A stretch of DNA of 64,000 nucleotides from Nocardiopsis suaedae (GCF_027706745.1 NZ_JAQFWP010000004.1:62001-126000); one strand, 5' to 3'. Positions 41,492 to 50,357 are shown, numbered from the stretch's first letter. The notes: generated by a model from the letters alone, not told the origin. Program-made: numbers and translations.

Positions 41492-41923
41492 GGTTCCTCG
41501 ATTTCGTCGATTGGGTTTCGGGGGGAGGTTGGTATCGGGTCGGGTCGGTTTCGCCAGTACCCCGCTCCCAGACCCCGGCCGGGCGGCGGGCCGCGGGGTG
41601 TAGGGGTAGGAGGCAGCGACGACGAAGGTCGGCGACCCTTGCCGCAACGCTGTCGGCCGTCCGGCGTGTGCGTCGTCAGCGTGGATGGCGGCGACGGCAG
41701 AAGCAGGGTGCTTCCCCGCCCCTGCTCGCCGCCCGGCAGGCCCCCTCGGTCCGGCTCGGCGGACGGCTCGGCTGGTGCCCCGCTCCCGGCCTCCGGCCGG
41801 GAGCGGGGCACCGTCCGATGGCCGCTTCGGGCCCCAGAAGCCGTTGAAGGTGGTGGAACCGCCACGTTCTCGCGGCGGAGGCGACCGTTCCACCACCCTG
41901 GTCACCCGGCGCCCGGAGGCCCA
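41492..41923. repeat. Non-coding stretch with dispersed repeat (copy C)
   Basis: 430 bp without a supportable gene between the rhodanese and cstB-like genes. 41615-41740 is similar to the inverted segment at 26485-26607. 41878-41895 is the exact inverse of 33344-33361. Internally GGTGGTGGAAC (41849-41859) and GTTCCACCACC (41887-41897) are inverted. A long hairpin around 41788-41815 (GCCCCGCTCCCGGCC/GGCCGGGAGCGGGGC) is also present. Confidence 0.5.
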
Positions 41924-43318
41924 TCAGGCCGCGACCATCGGCACGCCCTCGGGTTCCGCGCGGGCGAAGGCGTCGTCCACCAGGACCACCTGCCGCCCCG
42001 CCCTGGCCAGCAGTGACGCCGCCGCCGTCGCGCGGTAGCCGCTGCCGCAGTGCACCCACACCGCCCCGGCCGGGACCTCGTCGAGGCGCCCCGCCAGTTC
42101 CGGGAGCGGGATGTGCACCGCGCCCCGCACGTGCGACGCCGCCCACTCGTTCTTCAGGCGCACGTCGAGCACGACGTCCGGACCGGGCAGCCCGTCGGGC
42201 GCCGACCCGTTCAGCGCGTCGGCGAGCCCTCCGAAGGTGGCCGTGGGCAGGGACGCGAGCTGATCGGGCGAGGCCGCCAGCTCCTCCGGCTCGCCCGTGG
42301 CCGCGGCGGCCACCCGGTCGATGCCGATGCGCACCAGCTCGCGGCGGGCCTGCGCGACCTGGTCGGGCGTCTCGCCGAGCAGGGTCAGCGGCGCGCCCCA
42401 CTCGATCATCCAGCCGAGCCAGGTCGCCATCGGCCCGTCCAGCCCCAGGCTGATGGTCCCGGCCAGGTGGGAGCCGACGTAGGCCTTGCGGTTGCGCAGG
42501 TCCACCACCCATTCGCCGCGCTCCAGCCGGTCGCGCAGCTCGTCCGGGTCGGCCTGGGCGGGGGCGCGCAGGTCGACGGGGTCGGGGCCGGCGAGGTTGG
42601 CCACCCCCATGTGCGCGTAGTAGGCGGGGTAGGCGTCCAGCCCGGAGAGGGTCTCCCGGACGAAGTCGTCGGCGGCCAGGCGCAGCGCCGGGTTGTGCTC
42701 CTTCTCCTGCCCGAGGGTGGAGTCGTCGCCGGAGGCCTGGGTGGCCGAGCAGAAGCTCCCGAACCCGTGGGTCGGCCACACGCGGGCGCCCTCGGGCAGC
42801 AGCTCGGCGAGGCGGCGGGCGGAGGCGTGCTGGTGGCGGGCCAAGTCCTCGGCGTGGTGGTGCCCGAGGAGGTCGGTGCGGCCGGTGGTGCCGAAGAGCA
42901 GGGAGCCGCCGGTGAACACGCCTTCGACCCCGTCGGGGCCCTCGAGCGCGTAGGAGAGGTGGTGGAAGGTGTGGCCCGGGGTGGCGAGCACCTTGACGCG
43001 CATGGCGGGCGCGACCTCCAGGACGTCGCCGTCGGTGAGCGGGACCCGCTCGAAGGGGACCCCGTCGGCGGCGGCGACCCCGTAGGCGGCGCCGGTGAGG
43101 CGGGCCAGTTCCAGGCCGCCGGAGACGTAGTCGTTGTGGATGTGGGTCTCCAGGACGTGGGTGATGCGCACGTCCAGGCGTCCGGCCAGGGCGAGGACCC
43201 GGTCGACGTCGCGCTGCGGGTCGACGGCGAGCGCCGAGGCGCCGTCGGTGGCGAGGTAGCTGCGATCCCCCAGGGACGAGGTGCTGATGACGTGGACGTC
43301 GATGGCCGTGGTGGTCAT
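41924..43318 (-). CDS. cstB: CstB-like persulfide dioxygenase-rhodanese fusion
   Basis: 464 aa with the three-part architecture of CstB. The N-terminal metallo-β-lactamase dioxygenase has metal motif THIHND at about residues 58-63, then PGHTFHHLSY and WPTHGFGSFCS. The middle rhodanese-like domain lacks an active-site Cys (VVDLRNRKAYVGSHLAGT...). The C-terminal rhodanese has Cys in VWVHCGSGYRA. The family oxidises glutathione/CoA/bacillithiol-type persulfides to sulfite and makes thiosulfate, and mycothiol persulfide is the likely actinomycete substrate. ATG at 43318. A G-tract operator at 43448 and a CstR gene upstream support sulfide-stress control. Confidence 0.92.
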   Translation of the reverse strand: MTTTAIDVHVISTSSLGDRSYLATDGASALAVDPQRDVDRVLALAGRLDVRITHVLETHIHNDYVSGGLELARLTGAAYGVAAADGVPFERVPLTDGDVLEVAPAMRVKVLATPGHTFHHLSYALEGPDGVEGVFTGGSLLFGTTGRTDLLGHHHAEDLARHQHASARRLAELLPEGARVWPTHGFGSFCSATQASGDDSTLGQEKEHNPALRLAADDFVRETLSGLDAYPAYYAHMGVANLAGPDPVDLRAPAQADPDELRDRLERGEWVVDLRNRKAYVGSHLAGTISLGLDGPMATWLGWMIEWGAPLTLLGETPDQVAQARRELVRIGIDRVAAAATGEPEELAASPDQLASLPTATFGGLADALNGSAPDGLPGPDVVLDVRLKNEWAASHVRGAVHIPLPELAGRLDEVPAGAVWVHCGSGYRATAAASLLARAGRQVVLVDDAFARAEPEGVPMVAA

Positions 43319-43447
43319 GTGGGCCTCCGTGTCGGGCATGGGCAGGGTCGGCGGGGAATGCGTGCGGGTCCGGGGACGGGTGGGCCGGGCGGGTCCGGAC
43401 ACCGGACCCCTGGTCACGTTCCGTTGGTTACAGCTACTGTTCGTCAC

Positions 43448-43463
43448 ACACCCCGGGGGGTAT
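43448..43463. promoter_or_regulatory. CsoR/CstR-type operator before the cstB-like gene
   Basis: ACACCCCGGGGGGTAT is a G/C-tract palindrome flanked by A/T, as bound by CsoR/RcnR-family repressors, about 130 bp upstream of the gene. Confidence 0.65.
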
Positions 43464-43508
43464 CAAGCGGGCAAAAAAGGACGGCGCGCGAGCGCGCCGG
43501 TTCCTCGG

Positions 43509-44328
<820 letters not shown>

Positions 44329-44527
44329 GGTTCCCTCCAGGGGGCTGGGGGTGGGGGCGGCAGCAGCCTAGGGCACCGCCCCGCCATCGTCGGCATGCAC
44401 GGATCGGAGCCGCAGGGCGTCCGGCCCGCTCGGCGGGGTGTCCCACCGGGTGGGGCGGCGATGAATCCTGTCGTCACTCGTGGTCCAACTCCATGACCGG
44501 AAATCGAACACGGCTACGGAGTAGACG

Positions 44528-45106
44528 ATGACCGCCACGTACACCTTCGACGTCTTCACCACCCTCGACGGCTTCGGCTCCACCAGCGGGGACTGGCCCG
44601 GATACTGGGGCAAGCAGGGCCCCGAGCTGCTTGAACACCGTCTCGCGCTGTTCAGCGAGGACCAGCGGATCGTCTTCGGGACCACCACCTACCGGGAGTT
44701 CACCGCACTCCTGGACCCGGACGCCGGGTTGCCCGAGGCCCTGGACCCGTGGGTCGTCCGGATGCGGAACCTGCCGATGACGGTCGTGTCGAACACGCTG
44801 GAGGAGCCGCTCGCCTGGCCGAACGCGACCGTCGCGAGGGGCGACGCCGTCGACGCCGTCGCGCGGCTCAAGAAGGAGTCCGAGGTCCCCTTGCGCTCGC
44901 ACGGCAGCCTGTCGATGAACCGGGCGCTGATGGCCGCAGGCCTGGTCGACCGTGTCCAGGTCACGCTCTTCCCCGCGATCACCGGCCGGACCGGGCAGGC
45001 CCCGATCTTCGAGGGCGCGGCCGACTTCGACCTGGAACTGGTCGAGCAGCGCACGCTCGACGGCCGCACGCAGGAACTCGTCTACCGCCCCACCCTGCAC
45101 GGGTGA
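44528..45106 (+). CDS. Dihydrofolate-reductase-like / RibD C-terminal-domain protein
   Basis: 192 aa protein of the RibD_C/YyaP family. Signature elements: TFDVFTTLDGFGS at the N-terminus, RIVFGTTTYREF, MTVVSNTLEEPLAWPNATVARGD, the nucleotide-loop-like LRSHGSLSMNRALMAAGLVDRVQVTLFPAITG. It would bind NADPH and reduce an unknown substrate. Members are often annotated as DHFR but do not replace FolA. ATG at 44528. Divergent from the exported-protein gene. Confidence 0.88.
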   Translation: MTATYTFDVFTTLDGFGSTSGDWPGYWGKQGPELLEHRLALFSEDQRIVFGTTTYREFTALLDPDAGLPEALDPWVVRMRNLPMTVVSNTLEEPLAWPNATVARGDAVDAVARLKKESEVPLRSHGSLSMNRALMAAGLVDRVQVTLFPAITGRTGQAPIFEGAADFDLELVEQRTLDGRTQELVYRPTLHG

Positions 45107-45170
45107 TTCCGGCCGGGGCGGGCCGTCCGCCGGGAGCCCGCGGCCCGCCCCCTGTGGCCGCGACCGGTCA

Positions 45171-45201
45171 TTGACTTCGACTTAACTCGAAGTTCTAAGT
45201 T
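45171..45201 (+). promoter_or_regulatory. MerR-type promoter with 19-bp spacer
   Basis: TTGACT (-35, 45171-45176) and TAAGTT (-10, 45196-45201) are 19 bp apart, as in MerR-regulated promoters. The palindrome ACTTCGA-CTTAAC-TCGAAGT (45174-45193) lies between them. No MerR gene is in the window. Confidence 0.75.
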
Positions 45202-45208
45202 CTCTCCC

Positions 45209-45316
45209 ATGAAATCGGAAGGCCCGGGGCGCAGGGCACTCGGACGGCGTCCGCGGTGCCCCGCGCCCCGGGCCTCGGCCGTCGTGCCGCGACACCCCCA
45301 GGGAGGAACAGCATGA
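45209..45316 (+). CDS. Possible 35-aa leaderless upstream ORF
   Basis: An ATG lies 8 bp after the -10 hexamer, where transcription should start, so it could be translated from a leaderless mRNA. The 35-codon frame begins MKSEGPGRRALG, is Arg/Pro-rich, and its TGA overlaps the ATG of the next gene (ATGA at 45313-45316). This would couple translation. The composition alone does not prove coding, and it may simply be a 5' UTR. Confidence 0.35.
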   Translation: MKSEGPGRRALGRRPRCPAPRASAVVPRHPQGGTA

Positions 45317-46206
45317 CCACCACGACCGGCGGCGACTCCCCCACACCCGTCACCGTGCTCGGACTCGGCGCGATGGGTTCGGCCATCGCCCGGACCTTTC
45401 TCGACCGGGGCCACCCGGTCACGGTCTGGAACCGCACCGCGGGGAAGGCCGCCCCCTTGGCCGAAGCCGGGGCCTCGGTGGCCGCCGGCGCGGCCGAGGC
45501 CGCCGCGGCGAGCCCGCTCGTCGTGGTCTGCCTGCTGGACTACGACGCGGTCGACGCCGTCCTGGCCGACGTCGGCGGCGCCGTCGAAGGCAAGGCGCTC
45601 GTGAACCTCACCAGCGGCTCCCCCGCCCAGGCGCGGGCGACCGAGCGGTGGGCGGCCGAGCACGGCGCCGCCTACATCGACGGCGGCATCATGGCCGACC
45701 CGCCGGACCTGGGCACCTCGCACGCCCACTTCTCCTTCAGCGGGTCCCGGGCGGCCTTCGAGGCCCACGAGCCGACCCTCATGGAGCTGGGCAACGGCAC
45801 GTACTACGGCGAGGACGCCGGACTGGCCTCCGTGGAGTTCATGGCGCAGGTCGGGACCGCCTACGAGCTGCTCATCGGCTTCCTGCACACACTCCGCCTG
45901 GTGAAGGCGGAGGGCGCCGACCCCGCCGAGTTCGCCGACCGGGTCGCGGACTCCGTCGCCGCGAGCTACCCGCCGCTGATCAGCGGTATCGGCAAGGCCG
46001 TGCGCGACGGCGCGTTCCCGCCCGACATGGGTCCGCTGTCGGTGCAGGCCGCCCTGATGGACGACCTGATCGAGCACCGCCGTTCGAACGGCGTCGACAC
46101 CACGCGCATGGTCGAGGTGAAGCGGCTGATGGACCGCCGGATCGCCGACGGCCACGGGGAGGAGGGCTTCTCCGGCCTGTTCCCGCTGCTCGGCGAGAAG
46201 GGGTGA
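45313..46206 (+). CDS. Imine-reductase-like NAD(P)-dependent oxidoreductase
   Basis: 297 aa. N-terminal Rossmann domain with GLGAMGSAIARTFLDRGHPVTVWNRTAGK (NADPH-type Arg/Thr after strand 2), followed by LVVVCLLDYDAVDAVL, LTSGSPAQARATERWA, IDGGIMADPPDLGT and a helical C-terminal dimerisation domain. The lack of the Lys of true 3-hydroxyisobutyrate dehydrogenases and the overall pattern point to the imine reductase (IRED) branch. ATG at 45313 with GGAGGAA upstream. Expression from the MerR-type promoter suggests induction by a small electrophile or drug. Confidence 0.88.
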   Translation: MTTTTGGDSPTPVTVLGLGAMGSAIARTFLDRGHPVTVWNRTAGKAAPLAEAGASVAAGAAEAAAASPLVVVCLLDYDAVDAVLADVGGAVEGKALVNLTSGSPAQARATERWAAEHGAAYIDGGIMADPPDLGTSHAHFSFSGSRAAFEAHEPTLMELGNGTYYGEDAGLASVEFMAQVGTAYELLIGFLHTLRLVKAEGADPAEFADRVADSVAASYPPLISGIGKAVRDGAFPPDMGPLSVQAALMDDLIEHRRSNGVDTTRMVEVKRLMDRRIADGHGEEGFSGLFPLLGEKG

Positions 46207-46288
46207 GCCGGTCGCCGGATGCCGCACGGCCCTAGGGAGCGGCCGGGCGGAGCGCAGGTGGAGCGGAGCGCGGGTGGAGGCCGAACGG

Positions 46289-46891
46289 CTATGACGGGTG
46301 ATCCGCCCGGCTCCGCAGTCCTACGAGGAGGCGGTCCAGGGCCTTCTCCGTCTGGGCGAGGGCGTCAGGGGTCGCTGAGCGTGCCAGCCATAGGGCCGCT
46401 TCGTTCATCGCCCCGGAGAGCAGTCGGGCCAGCGGTTCGACGGGTTGGGCGTCGATGACGCCCGCCTCGGCCAGGTCGCCGAGCGCTTCGGCCAGGTGGC
46501 GGGCCGAGGAGTCCTCGTCCATGGCGCGCCATTCGTCCCAGCCGAGCACCGCCGGGGCGTCGACCAGGACGATCCTGCGCACCACCGGGTCGCTCCCGGC
46601 GGCCAGGAAGGCCCTGCACCCGGCCCGCAGGCGCTCCCAGGGGTCGCCGTGCCGGTCGGCGGCGTCGGCGACCCGCTCGCCGAGTTCGTGTTGGACGTCG
46701 GCGACCACCGCCCGGAAGAGCCCCGCCTTGCTCGCGAAGTGGTGGTAGGCCGCCCCCTTGGTGACGCCCACCGCCGCCGCCACGTCCGCCAGGACCACGG
46801 CGTGGTAGCCGTCGGCGGCGAACCTGCGCCGCCCCTCGGCCAGCAGCGCCGCCCGTGTCGCCGCCCGCTGCTCGGCCCGCGTTCCGGCCAT
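46289..46891 (-). CDS. TetR-family repressor
   Basis: 200 aa. [50 protein letters not shown] (residues about 13-59). C-terminal domain TetR_C-like with [19 protein letters not shown], a pattern of the subgroup controlling lactoylglutathione-lyase-like genes. The ATG at 46891 is preferred. An ATG at 46915 would begin inside the operator. Divergent from the VOC-protein gene, with two operators in between. Confidence 0.92.
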   Translation of the reverse strand: MAGTRAEQRAATRAALLAEGRRRFAADGYHAVVLADVAAAVGVTKGAAYHHFASKAGLFRAVVADVQHELGERVADAADRHGDPWERLRAGCRAFLAAGSDPVVRRIVLVDAPAVLGWDEWRAMDEDSSARHLAEALGDLAEAGVIDAQPVEPLARLLSGAMNEAALWLARSATPDALAQTEKALDRLLVGLRSRADHPS

Positions 46892-46910
46892 GTCCGGCTC
46901 ACTCCCCTCA

Positions 46911-46965
46911 TTCACATACCCGGGGTATGCTAGCGTCCCGTTTCACATACCCGAGGTATGTGAAA
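46911..46965. promoter_or_regulatory. Two TetR operators in a divergent promoter
   Basis: Site 2 (46941-46965) is a perfect palindrome TTTCACATACC-CGA-GGTATGTGAAA. Site 1 (46911-46930) keeps the core CATACC-CGG-GGTATG. Centres are about 31 bp apart, near three helical turns, and a likely -10 (TATGCT at 46926) overlaps site 1. Confidence 0.8.
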
Positions 46966-47001
46966 CGAGCCCTCGGGAGCGGGAGACAGGGAGAACAGGA
47001 C

Positions 47002-47436
47002 ATGCCGGCCAAGCTCACAGGCTTCTACCCCGTGATCGCCACGCGCGACGTCGCCGAGGCGCGCCGCTTCTACACCGGGCACTTCGGCTTCGAGGTCACC
47101 TTCGAGGCCGACTGGTACGTGAGCCTCCACCGCCCGGACGCCCCGCAGTACGAACTGGCCCTGCTCGACGCCGCGCACCCGACCCTGCCGGAGGGGTACC
47201 GCGCGCCTGTGCAGGGCGGACTGCTGCTCAACTTCGAGGTCGACGATGTGGACGCCGAGCACCGCAGGCTCGTGGGAGAGGAAGGGTTGAGCGAGGTGCT
47301 GCCGCTGCGCACGGAGGAGTTCGGGCAGCGGCACTTCATCGTCACCGCGCCGGACGGGGTGCTGGTGGACGTGATCACGGTCGTACCGCCGAGCGAGGAG
47401 TACGCCGGGCAGTACGCCGACGGCCACACGCCCTGA
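47002..47436 (+). CDS. Glyoxalase/VOC-family protein
   Basis: 144 aa vicinal-oxygen-chelate protein with paired βαβββ units: [36 protein letters not shown] and [53 protein letters not shown]. Metal-ligand positions are partly retained (His in GQRHF, no clear Glu at the end), so it may be a binding/resistance protein instead of a lyase. ATG at 47002 with CAGGGAG upstream. Predicted to be repressed by the divergent TetR. Confidence 0.88.
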   Translation: MPAKLTGFYPVIATRDVAEARRFYTGHFGFEVTFEADWYVSLHRPDAPQYELALLDAAHPTLPEGYRAPVQGGLLLNFEVDDVDAEHRRLVGEEGLSEVLPLRTEEFGQRHFIVTAPDGVLVDVITVVPPSEEYAGQYADGHTP

Positions 47437-47485
47437 GAGCCGTGCGAACCGGCGACCGGGCACACAGGCTCAGCCGCGTGACCCT

Positions 47486-47950
47486 TCAAGGGCGCGGGGC
47501 GAGGCCGGTGAAGACGAGGTTCATCTTCGAAGAACCCCCGTCCACCTCGCGGAGGTCCAGCTCGTAGAAGAAGCGGTCACGGATCTGTTCGACTCTGCAG
47601 GCGTCGCTCCATACGGTCGCCTCTCCGGCGGGCACGGTGACACGAGTCGGTTCCGACGCGGAGGCGGAGTCGTTCCAGGGGCGCAGCACACGGGGACCGC
47701 AGTCCGAATACGCCGCCAACCGCAGATCCCGACCGGTCTTGTTGAGGAACTCCACGTCCCATGACACCTCCACTCCGTCAGCGCCCGGGATGGAGGAGAT
47801 GCTGAGGAGCTGGACGAAGCCGACGCCGTCATCGCGATGACTCTCGTCTGCGGGGACGACGGGCCTGACCACGAGCACCGGCACTGCGGCCAGAACGAGG
47901 AGCGCGGCCATACCGGTGAGGGCCTTGGCGACGGTCGATCGGCGACTCAT
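47486..47950 (-). CDS. Small exported protein, paralogue of the protein at 43.9 kb
   Basis: 154 aa with an N-terminal hydrophobic segment (ALTGMAALLVLAAVPVLVV). The mature domain aligns end to end with the 157-aa protein at 43855-44328: GVGFVQLLSISS, ADGVEVSWDVEF, LAAYSDCGPRVLRPWNDSA, SEPTRVTVPAGE, WSDACRVEQIRDRFFYELDLRE and LVFTGLAP, roughly 40% identical by eye, including two Cys. ATG at 47950 with GGAAGG upstream. No domain recognised. Both copies are single minus-strand genes beside unrelated enzymes. Confidence 0.75.
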   Translation of the reverse strand: MSRRSTVAKALTGMAALLVLAAVPVLVVRPVVPADESHRDDGVGFVQLLSISSIPGADGVEVSWDVEFLNKTGRDLRLAAYSDCGPRVLRPWNDSASASEPTRVTVPAGEATVWSDACRVEQIRDRFFYELDLREVDGGSSKMNLVFTGLAPRP

Positions 47951-48079
47951 GGGGCCTTCCGGCGGGGGTGGGGGGCTCGGGCGACCAGGATAGAGGCGAT
48001 CGACCGAATGCGGCGGGGCCCTCCCGTGGGCGGGAGGGCCCCGCCGTCGGTGATGGGTGGGGGCGGGTTCTCGGTCCTG

Positions 48080-48304
48080 TCATGGACTGGCGCGGCGCAT
48101 GAGGGTGCGGGCGATCCGGGCCGCGCAGGCCAGGTGTTGGACGTAGTCGTGCTGGAGGTCCCGGTCGGGCGCGGTGCGGTCGAGCACGATGTCGGTGTCC
48201 GGGGCGAGGGTGAGGGTGATCTTGTCGCCCTGCTCCTCGATGCGGATCTGGTCCGGGGTGAGCTTGGAGAGCGTGCGGTGGGGATCGGCGTCGGGGCCGG
48301 TCAT
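48080..48304 (-). CDS. Small hypothetical protein
   Basis: 74 aa, not recognised. MTGPDADPHRTLSKLTPDQ, then a short β-rich middle (DKITLTLAPDTDIVLD) and an amphipathic helix (YVQHLACAARIARTLMRR). Its ATG overlaps the stop of the upstream gene by 4 bp (ATGA), which supports real coding and a two-gene operon divergent from the WhiJ/DUF397 island. Confidence 0.65.
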   Translation of the reverse strand: MTGPDADPHRTLSKLTPDQIRIEEQGDKITLTLAPDTDIVLDRTAPDRDLQHDYVQHLACAARIARTLMRRASP

Positions 48305-48801
48305 CGGGTGCCTCCGTCGAGTGCGGGGTGTACGGGTGCGGGCTGTGCGGGGACTGCGCGGAGTTCGCGGTCGCGCAGGTAGTTGCGGGCGTAGCCGGGC
48401 GGGGTGAACTCGGTCAGGGCGAAGTCGAGGGCGTCGACGTCGCTGGCGGCGAGGGTGATGTCCTTCCGGGTGCGGTGGTGGGCCTGGTAGGGGGCGCGGT
48501 CGTCGGGCTCGTAGGTGAGGCGCCACAGGGCGCGGTGGCGGACGTCGGCCTGGCAGAAGCGCGCGTAGTCGGGGATGGCGGTGGGCGTTGCGTAGGGGCG
48601 CGGGCGCGCGTGGCGGGGCCGGTGCCGGAAGGCGTCGGGAGGCGGGAGCGGAGGCCGGGCCGCCGCGGCCTTGTCGGCGCGGGCGATGGCCGCCTTCAGG
48701 CGGGCCTCCTGGGAGGGCCGGGCCGGGCGAAGGACCCGGACCGGGGCCACGAAGACGAGCTTGGCCAGCGCGAAGAGTGACGTGAAGAGACGTGTGGGCA
48801 T
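48301..48801 (-). CDS. Hypothetical protein
   Basis: 166 aa, not recognised. A hydrophobic N-terminus (LFTSLFALAKLVFVAPVRVL), basic Ala-rich helix, a Pro/Arg-rich stretch, then a folded-looking part with YARFCQADVRHRALWRLTYEPDDRAPYQAHHRTRKDI and LTEFTPPGYARNYL. The N-terminus may be an amphipathic membrane-association helix. ATG at 48801. Coupled to the 74-aa gene downstream. Regulation may involve the palindromes in the divergent promoter. Confidence 0.65.
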   Translation of the reverse strand: MPTRLFTSLFALAKLVFVAPVRVLRPARPSQEARLKAAIARADKAAAARPPLPPPDAFRHRPRHARPRPYATPTAIPDYARFCQADVRHRALWRLTYEPDDRAPYQAHHRTRKDITLAASDVDALDFALTEFTPPGYARNYLRDRELRAVPAQPAPVHPALDGGTR

Positions 48802-48860
48802 GAGGGTGTCCTCTGATCGGGCCGGAAGTGGTCCGGCGGAGGCCAGGACCTCATCTTGAC

Positions 48861-48917
48861 TCTGAATCTTCAGACTTTCAAGCTTTCACAAGAAGCTACA
48901 TCACTGTTTGTAGCTTC
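48861..48917. promoter_or_regulatory. Two palindromes in the AT-rich divergent promoter
   Basis: TCTGAA-TC-TTCAGA (48861-48874) and GAAGCTAC-ATCACTGTTT-GTAGCTTC (48892-48917) are perfect inverted repeats in the least GC-rich 200 bp of the area, between the hypothetical pair and the WhiJ-type gene. Binding by that regulator is a reasonable guess. Confidence 0.6.
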
Positions 48918-49019
48918 ATCCCACGATCTTCAGAACGTAGGTGTTCACGTATGACCGGTTCGCGAAGCTCACGTCGTGCTCGTAAGGTCCCTGGTAGCGA
49001 TCCGAGCGCAGGAGGGGCC

Positions 49020-49871
49020 ATGGCCGATCAGAAGCGGCAATCGATCCGGCGACGCCGCCTGTCCGCCGAGATCAAGAAGGCTCGGATCGAGGCCGGCATG
49101 ACGATCGATGACGTGGCCGAGGCAACCGAGTGGTCGGTTGGCAAGATCAGCAACATCGAGACCGGCGTCCGTCTCCGGCCGACCGTCATGGAGATCAAGG
49201 GGCTGCTCGATGTCTACGGTGTCACCGACGAGCCCAAGCGACAGGCCCTGCTCTCGCTGACGCGCCAGGCCCGGGAGAAGGGCTGGTGGTCGAAGTACTC
49301 CGACATCTTCGTCAGCGAGTACCCCGCCTTCGAGTCAGAAGCTCGGGTCATCCACACCTACGAGCTGGCGATGATCCCTGGACTCCTCCAGACACCGGGG
49401 TATGTCGAGCTCCTTCAGCGCGCCACCCTGCGCAGGAACCCGCTTGACATCGACCGAGTCATCGAGACCCGCAAGCAGCGACAAGCCATCCTCGATGCGG
49501 CCGATGCGCCTGAGTACTGGGCAGTGATCGACGAAGGTGCACTGCGGCGCTTCGAGAGCGACGTGCCCGTGTTCCGCGAGCAGGTTCAGCGCCTGATCGA
49601 ACTCGCCGAGGACGACAACACCGTGACGATTCAGGTTCTGCCGTTCAGCAGCGGCATGCACGCTGGCCTGAAGGGGAGCTTCGTCCTCCTCGACTTCGTC
49701 GAAGGGGTGAACCCCATCGTCTACACGGAGACCGACACCGATGGCCTGTACTTGGAGGACTCGGAGGAGATAGATAGGTATCGGCGCCTGTTCGACCACG
49801 TCAGGACATCGGCGCGCTATCCTGACGCGTCACTTCAGATCCTGAAAGACATGCTCAAGGACCACCGATGA
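49020..49871 (+). CDS. WhiJ/Scr1-type HTH regulator with DUF5753 domain
   Basis: 283 aa. HTH at about residues 14-70 (LSAEIKKARIEAGMTIDDVAEATEWSVGKISNIETG) and DUF5753 from about 95 (YPAFESEARVIHTYELAMIPGLLQTPGYVELL; WAVIDEGALRRFE; IQVLPFSSGMHAGLKGSF). ATG at 49020 with AGGAGGGG upstream. Overlaps the first DUF397 gene by 4 bp. Lower GC and more A/T-ending codons than neighbours suggest acquisition. Such HTH/DUF397 pairs act in development or as toxin-antitoxin-like modules in Streptomyces (Scr1/Scr2). Confidence 0.93.
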   Translation: MADQKRQSIRRRRLSAEIKKARIEAGMTIDDVAEATEWSVGKISNIETGVRLRPTVMEIKGLLDVYGVTDEPKRQALLSLTRQAREKGWWSKYSDIFVSEYPAFESEARVIHTYELAMIPGLLQTPGYVELLQRATLRRNPLDIDRVIETRKQRQAILDAADAPEYWAVIDEGALRRFESDVPVFREQVQRLIELAEDDNTVTIQVLPFSSGMHAGLKGSFVLLDFVEGVNPIVYTETDTDGLYLEDSEEIDRYRRLFDHVRTSARYPDASLQILKDMLKDHR

Positions 49872-50062
49872 ACAAGCCATCAGACTTCACGCTCGCTTTC
49901 CGGAAGTCCAGCTACTCCGATCGCGACAACTGCGTCGAAGTCGCCAACGATCACAGCGCCACCGCCGTGCGCGACTCGCAGCACCCGGAGAGAGGCCACC
50001 TGCTCTTCAGCTCCGCCGAGTGGCACGCCTTCCTCCATCAGGCCAAGCATGACCGACTCTAG
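49868..50062 (+). CDS. DUF397 protein (first of two)
   Basis: 64 aa. The DUF397 core is explicit: FRKSSYSDRDNCVEVAND, AVRDSQHPERGHLLFSSAEWHAFL. Translation is coupled to the WhiJ-type gene (ATGA overlap). In Scr-like pairs the DUF397 protein is the small partner whose dose is set by the HTH protein. Followed by a second DUF397 gene that starts 14 bp before this stop. Confidence 0.92.
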   Translation: MNKPSDFTLAFRKSSYSDRDNCVEVANDHSATAVRDSQHPERGHLLFSSAEWHAFLHQAKHDRL

Positions 50063-50234
50063 AAGCTTCCGAAAGTCGAGCTACACACAACAGCAGAACT
50101 GCGTCGAGGTCGCCGACTCCCCTTGCCACTCCGCCGTACGCGACACCAAGCACCGGTCGCACGCCACGCTCCACTTCCCCTCCGGGGAGTGGGCCGCCTT
50201 CGTCCGGTCGCTGCGCGCATCTCGGCCCAGGTAG
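50049..50234 (+). CDS. DUF397 protein (second, overlapping)
   Basis: 61 aa with the same motif set (FRKSSYTQQQNCVEVADS, AVRDTKHR, LHFPSGEWAAFVRSL). It overlaps the first DUF397 gene by 14 bp in another frame, so translation is probably coupled. The two copies are diverged (about half identical by eye), which speaks against a very recent duplication. Having two DUF397 genes behind one regulator is less common than one. Confidence 0.88.
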   Translation: MTDSRSFRKSSYTQQQNCVEVADSPCHSAVRDTKHRSHATLHFPSGEWAAFVRSLRASRPR

Positions 50235-50276
50235 CCCGACGGCCCCCGGCTCTCGCCGGGGGCCGCCAGCGGGGCA

Positions 50277-50346
50277 CCGCGTTGATCTCGACGAAAGTGC
50301 TGTCAAATCCGCCGGAATGACAGCACTTTCGTCGAGATCAACGCGG
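50277..50346. repeat. Long palindromic intergenic element, copy 1
   Basis: Perfect 29-bp arms (50277-50305 and 50318-50346; core TTGATCTCGACGAAAGTGCT) around the 12-nt loop AATCCGCCGGAA. It lies between the convergent DUF397 and hrpA genes. A second copy is at 56530-56596. It could act as a bidirectional terminator, and the shared sequence shows it belongs to a repeat family. Confidence 0.85.
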
Positions 50347-50357
50347 GTCCGGCCGCC

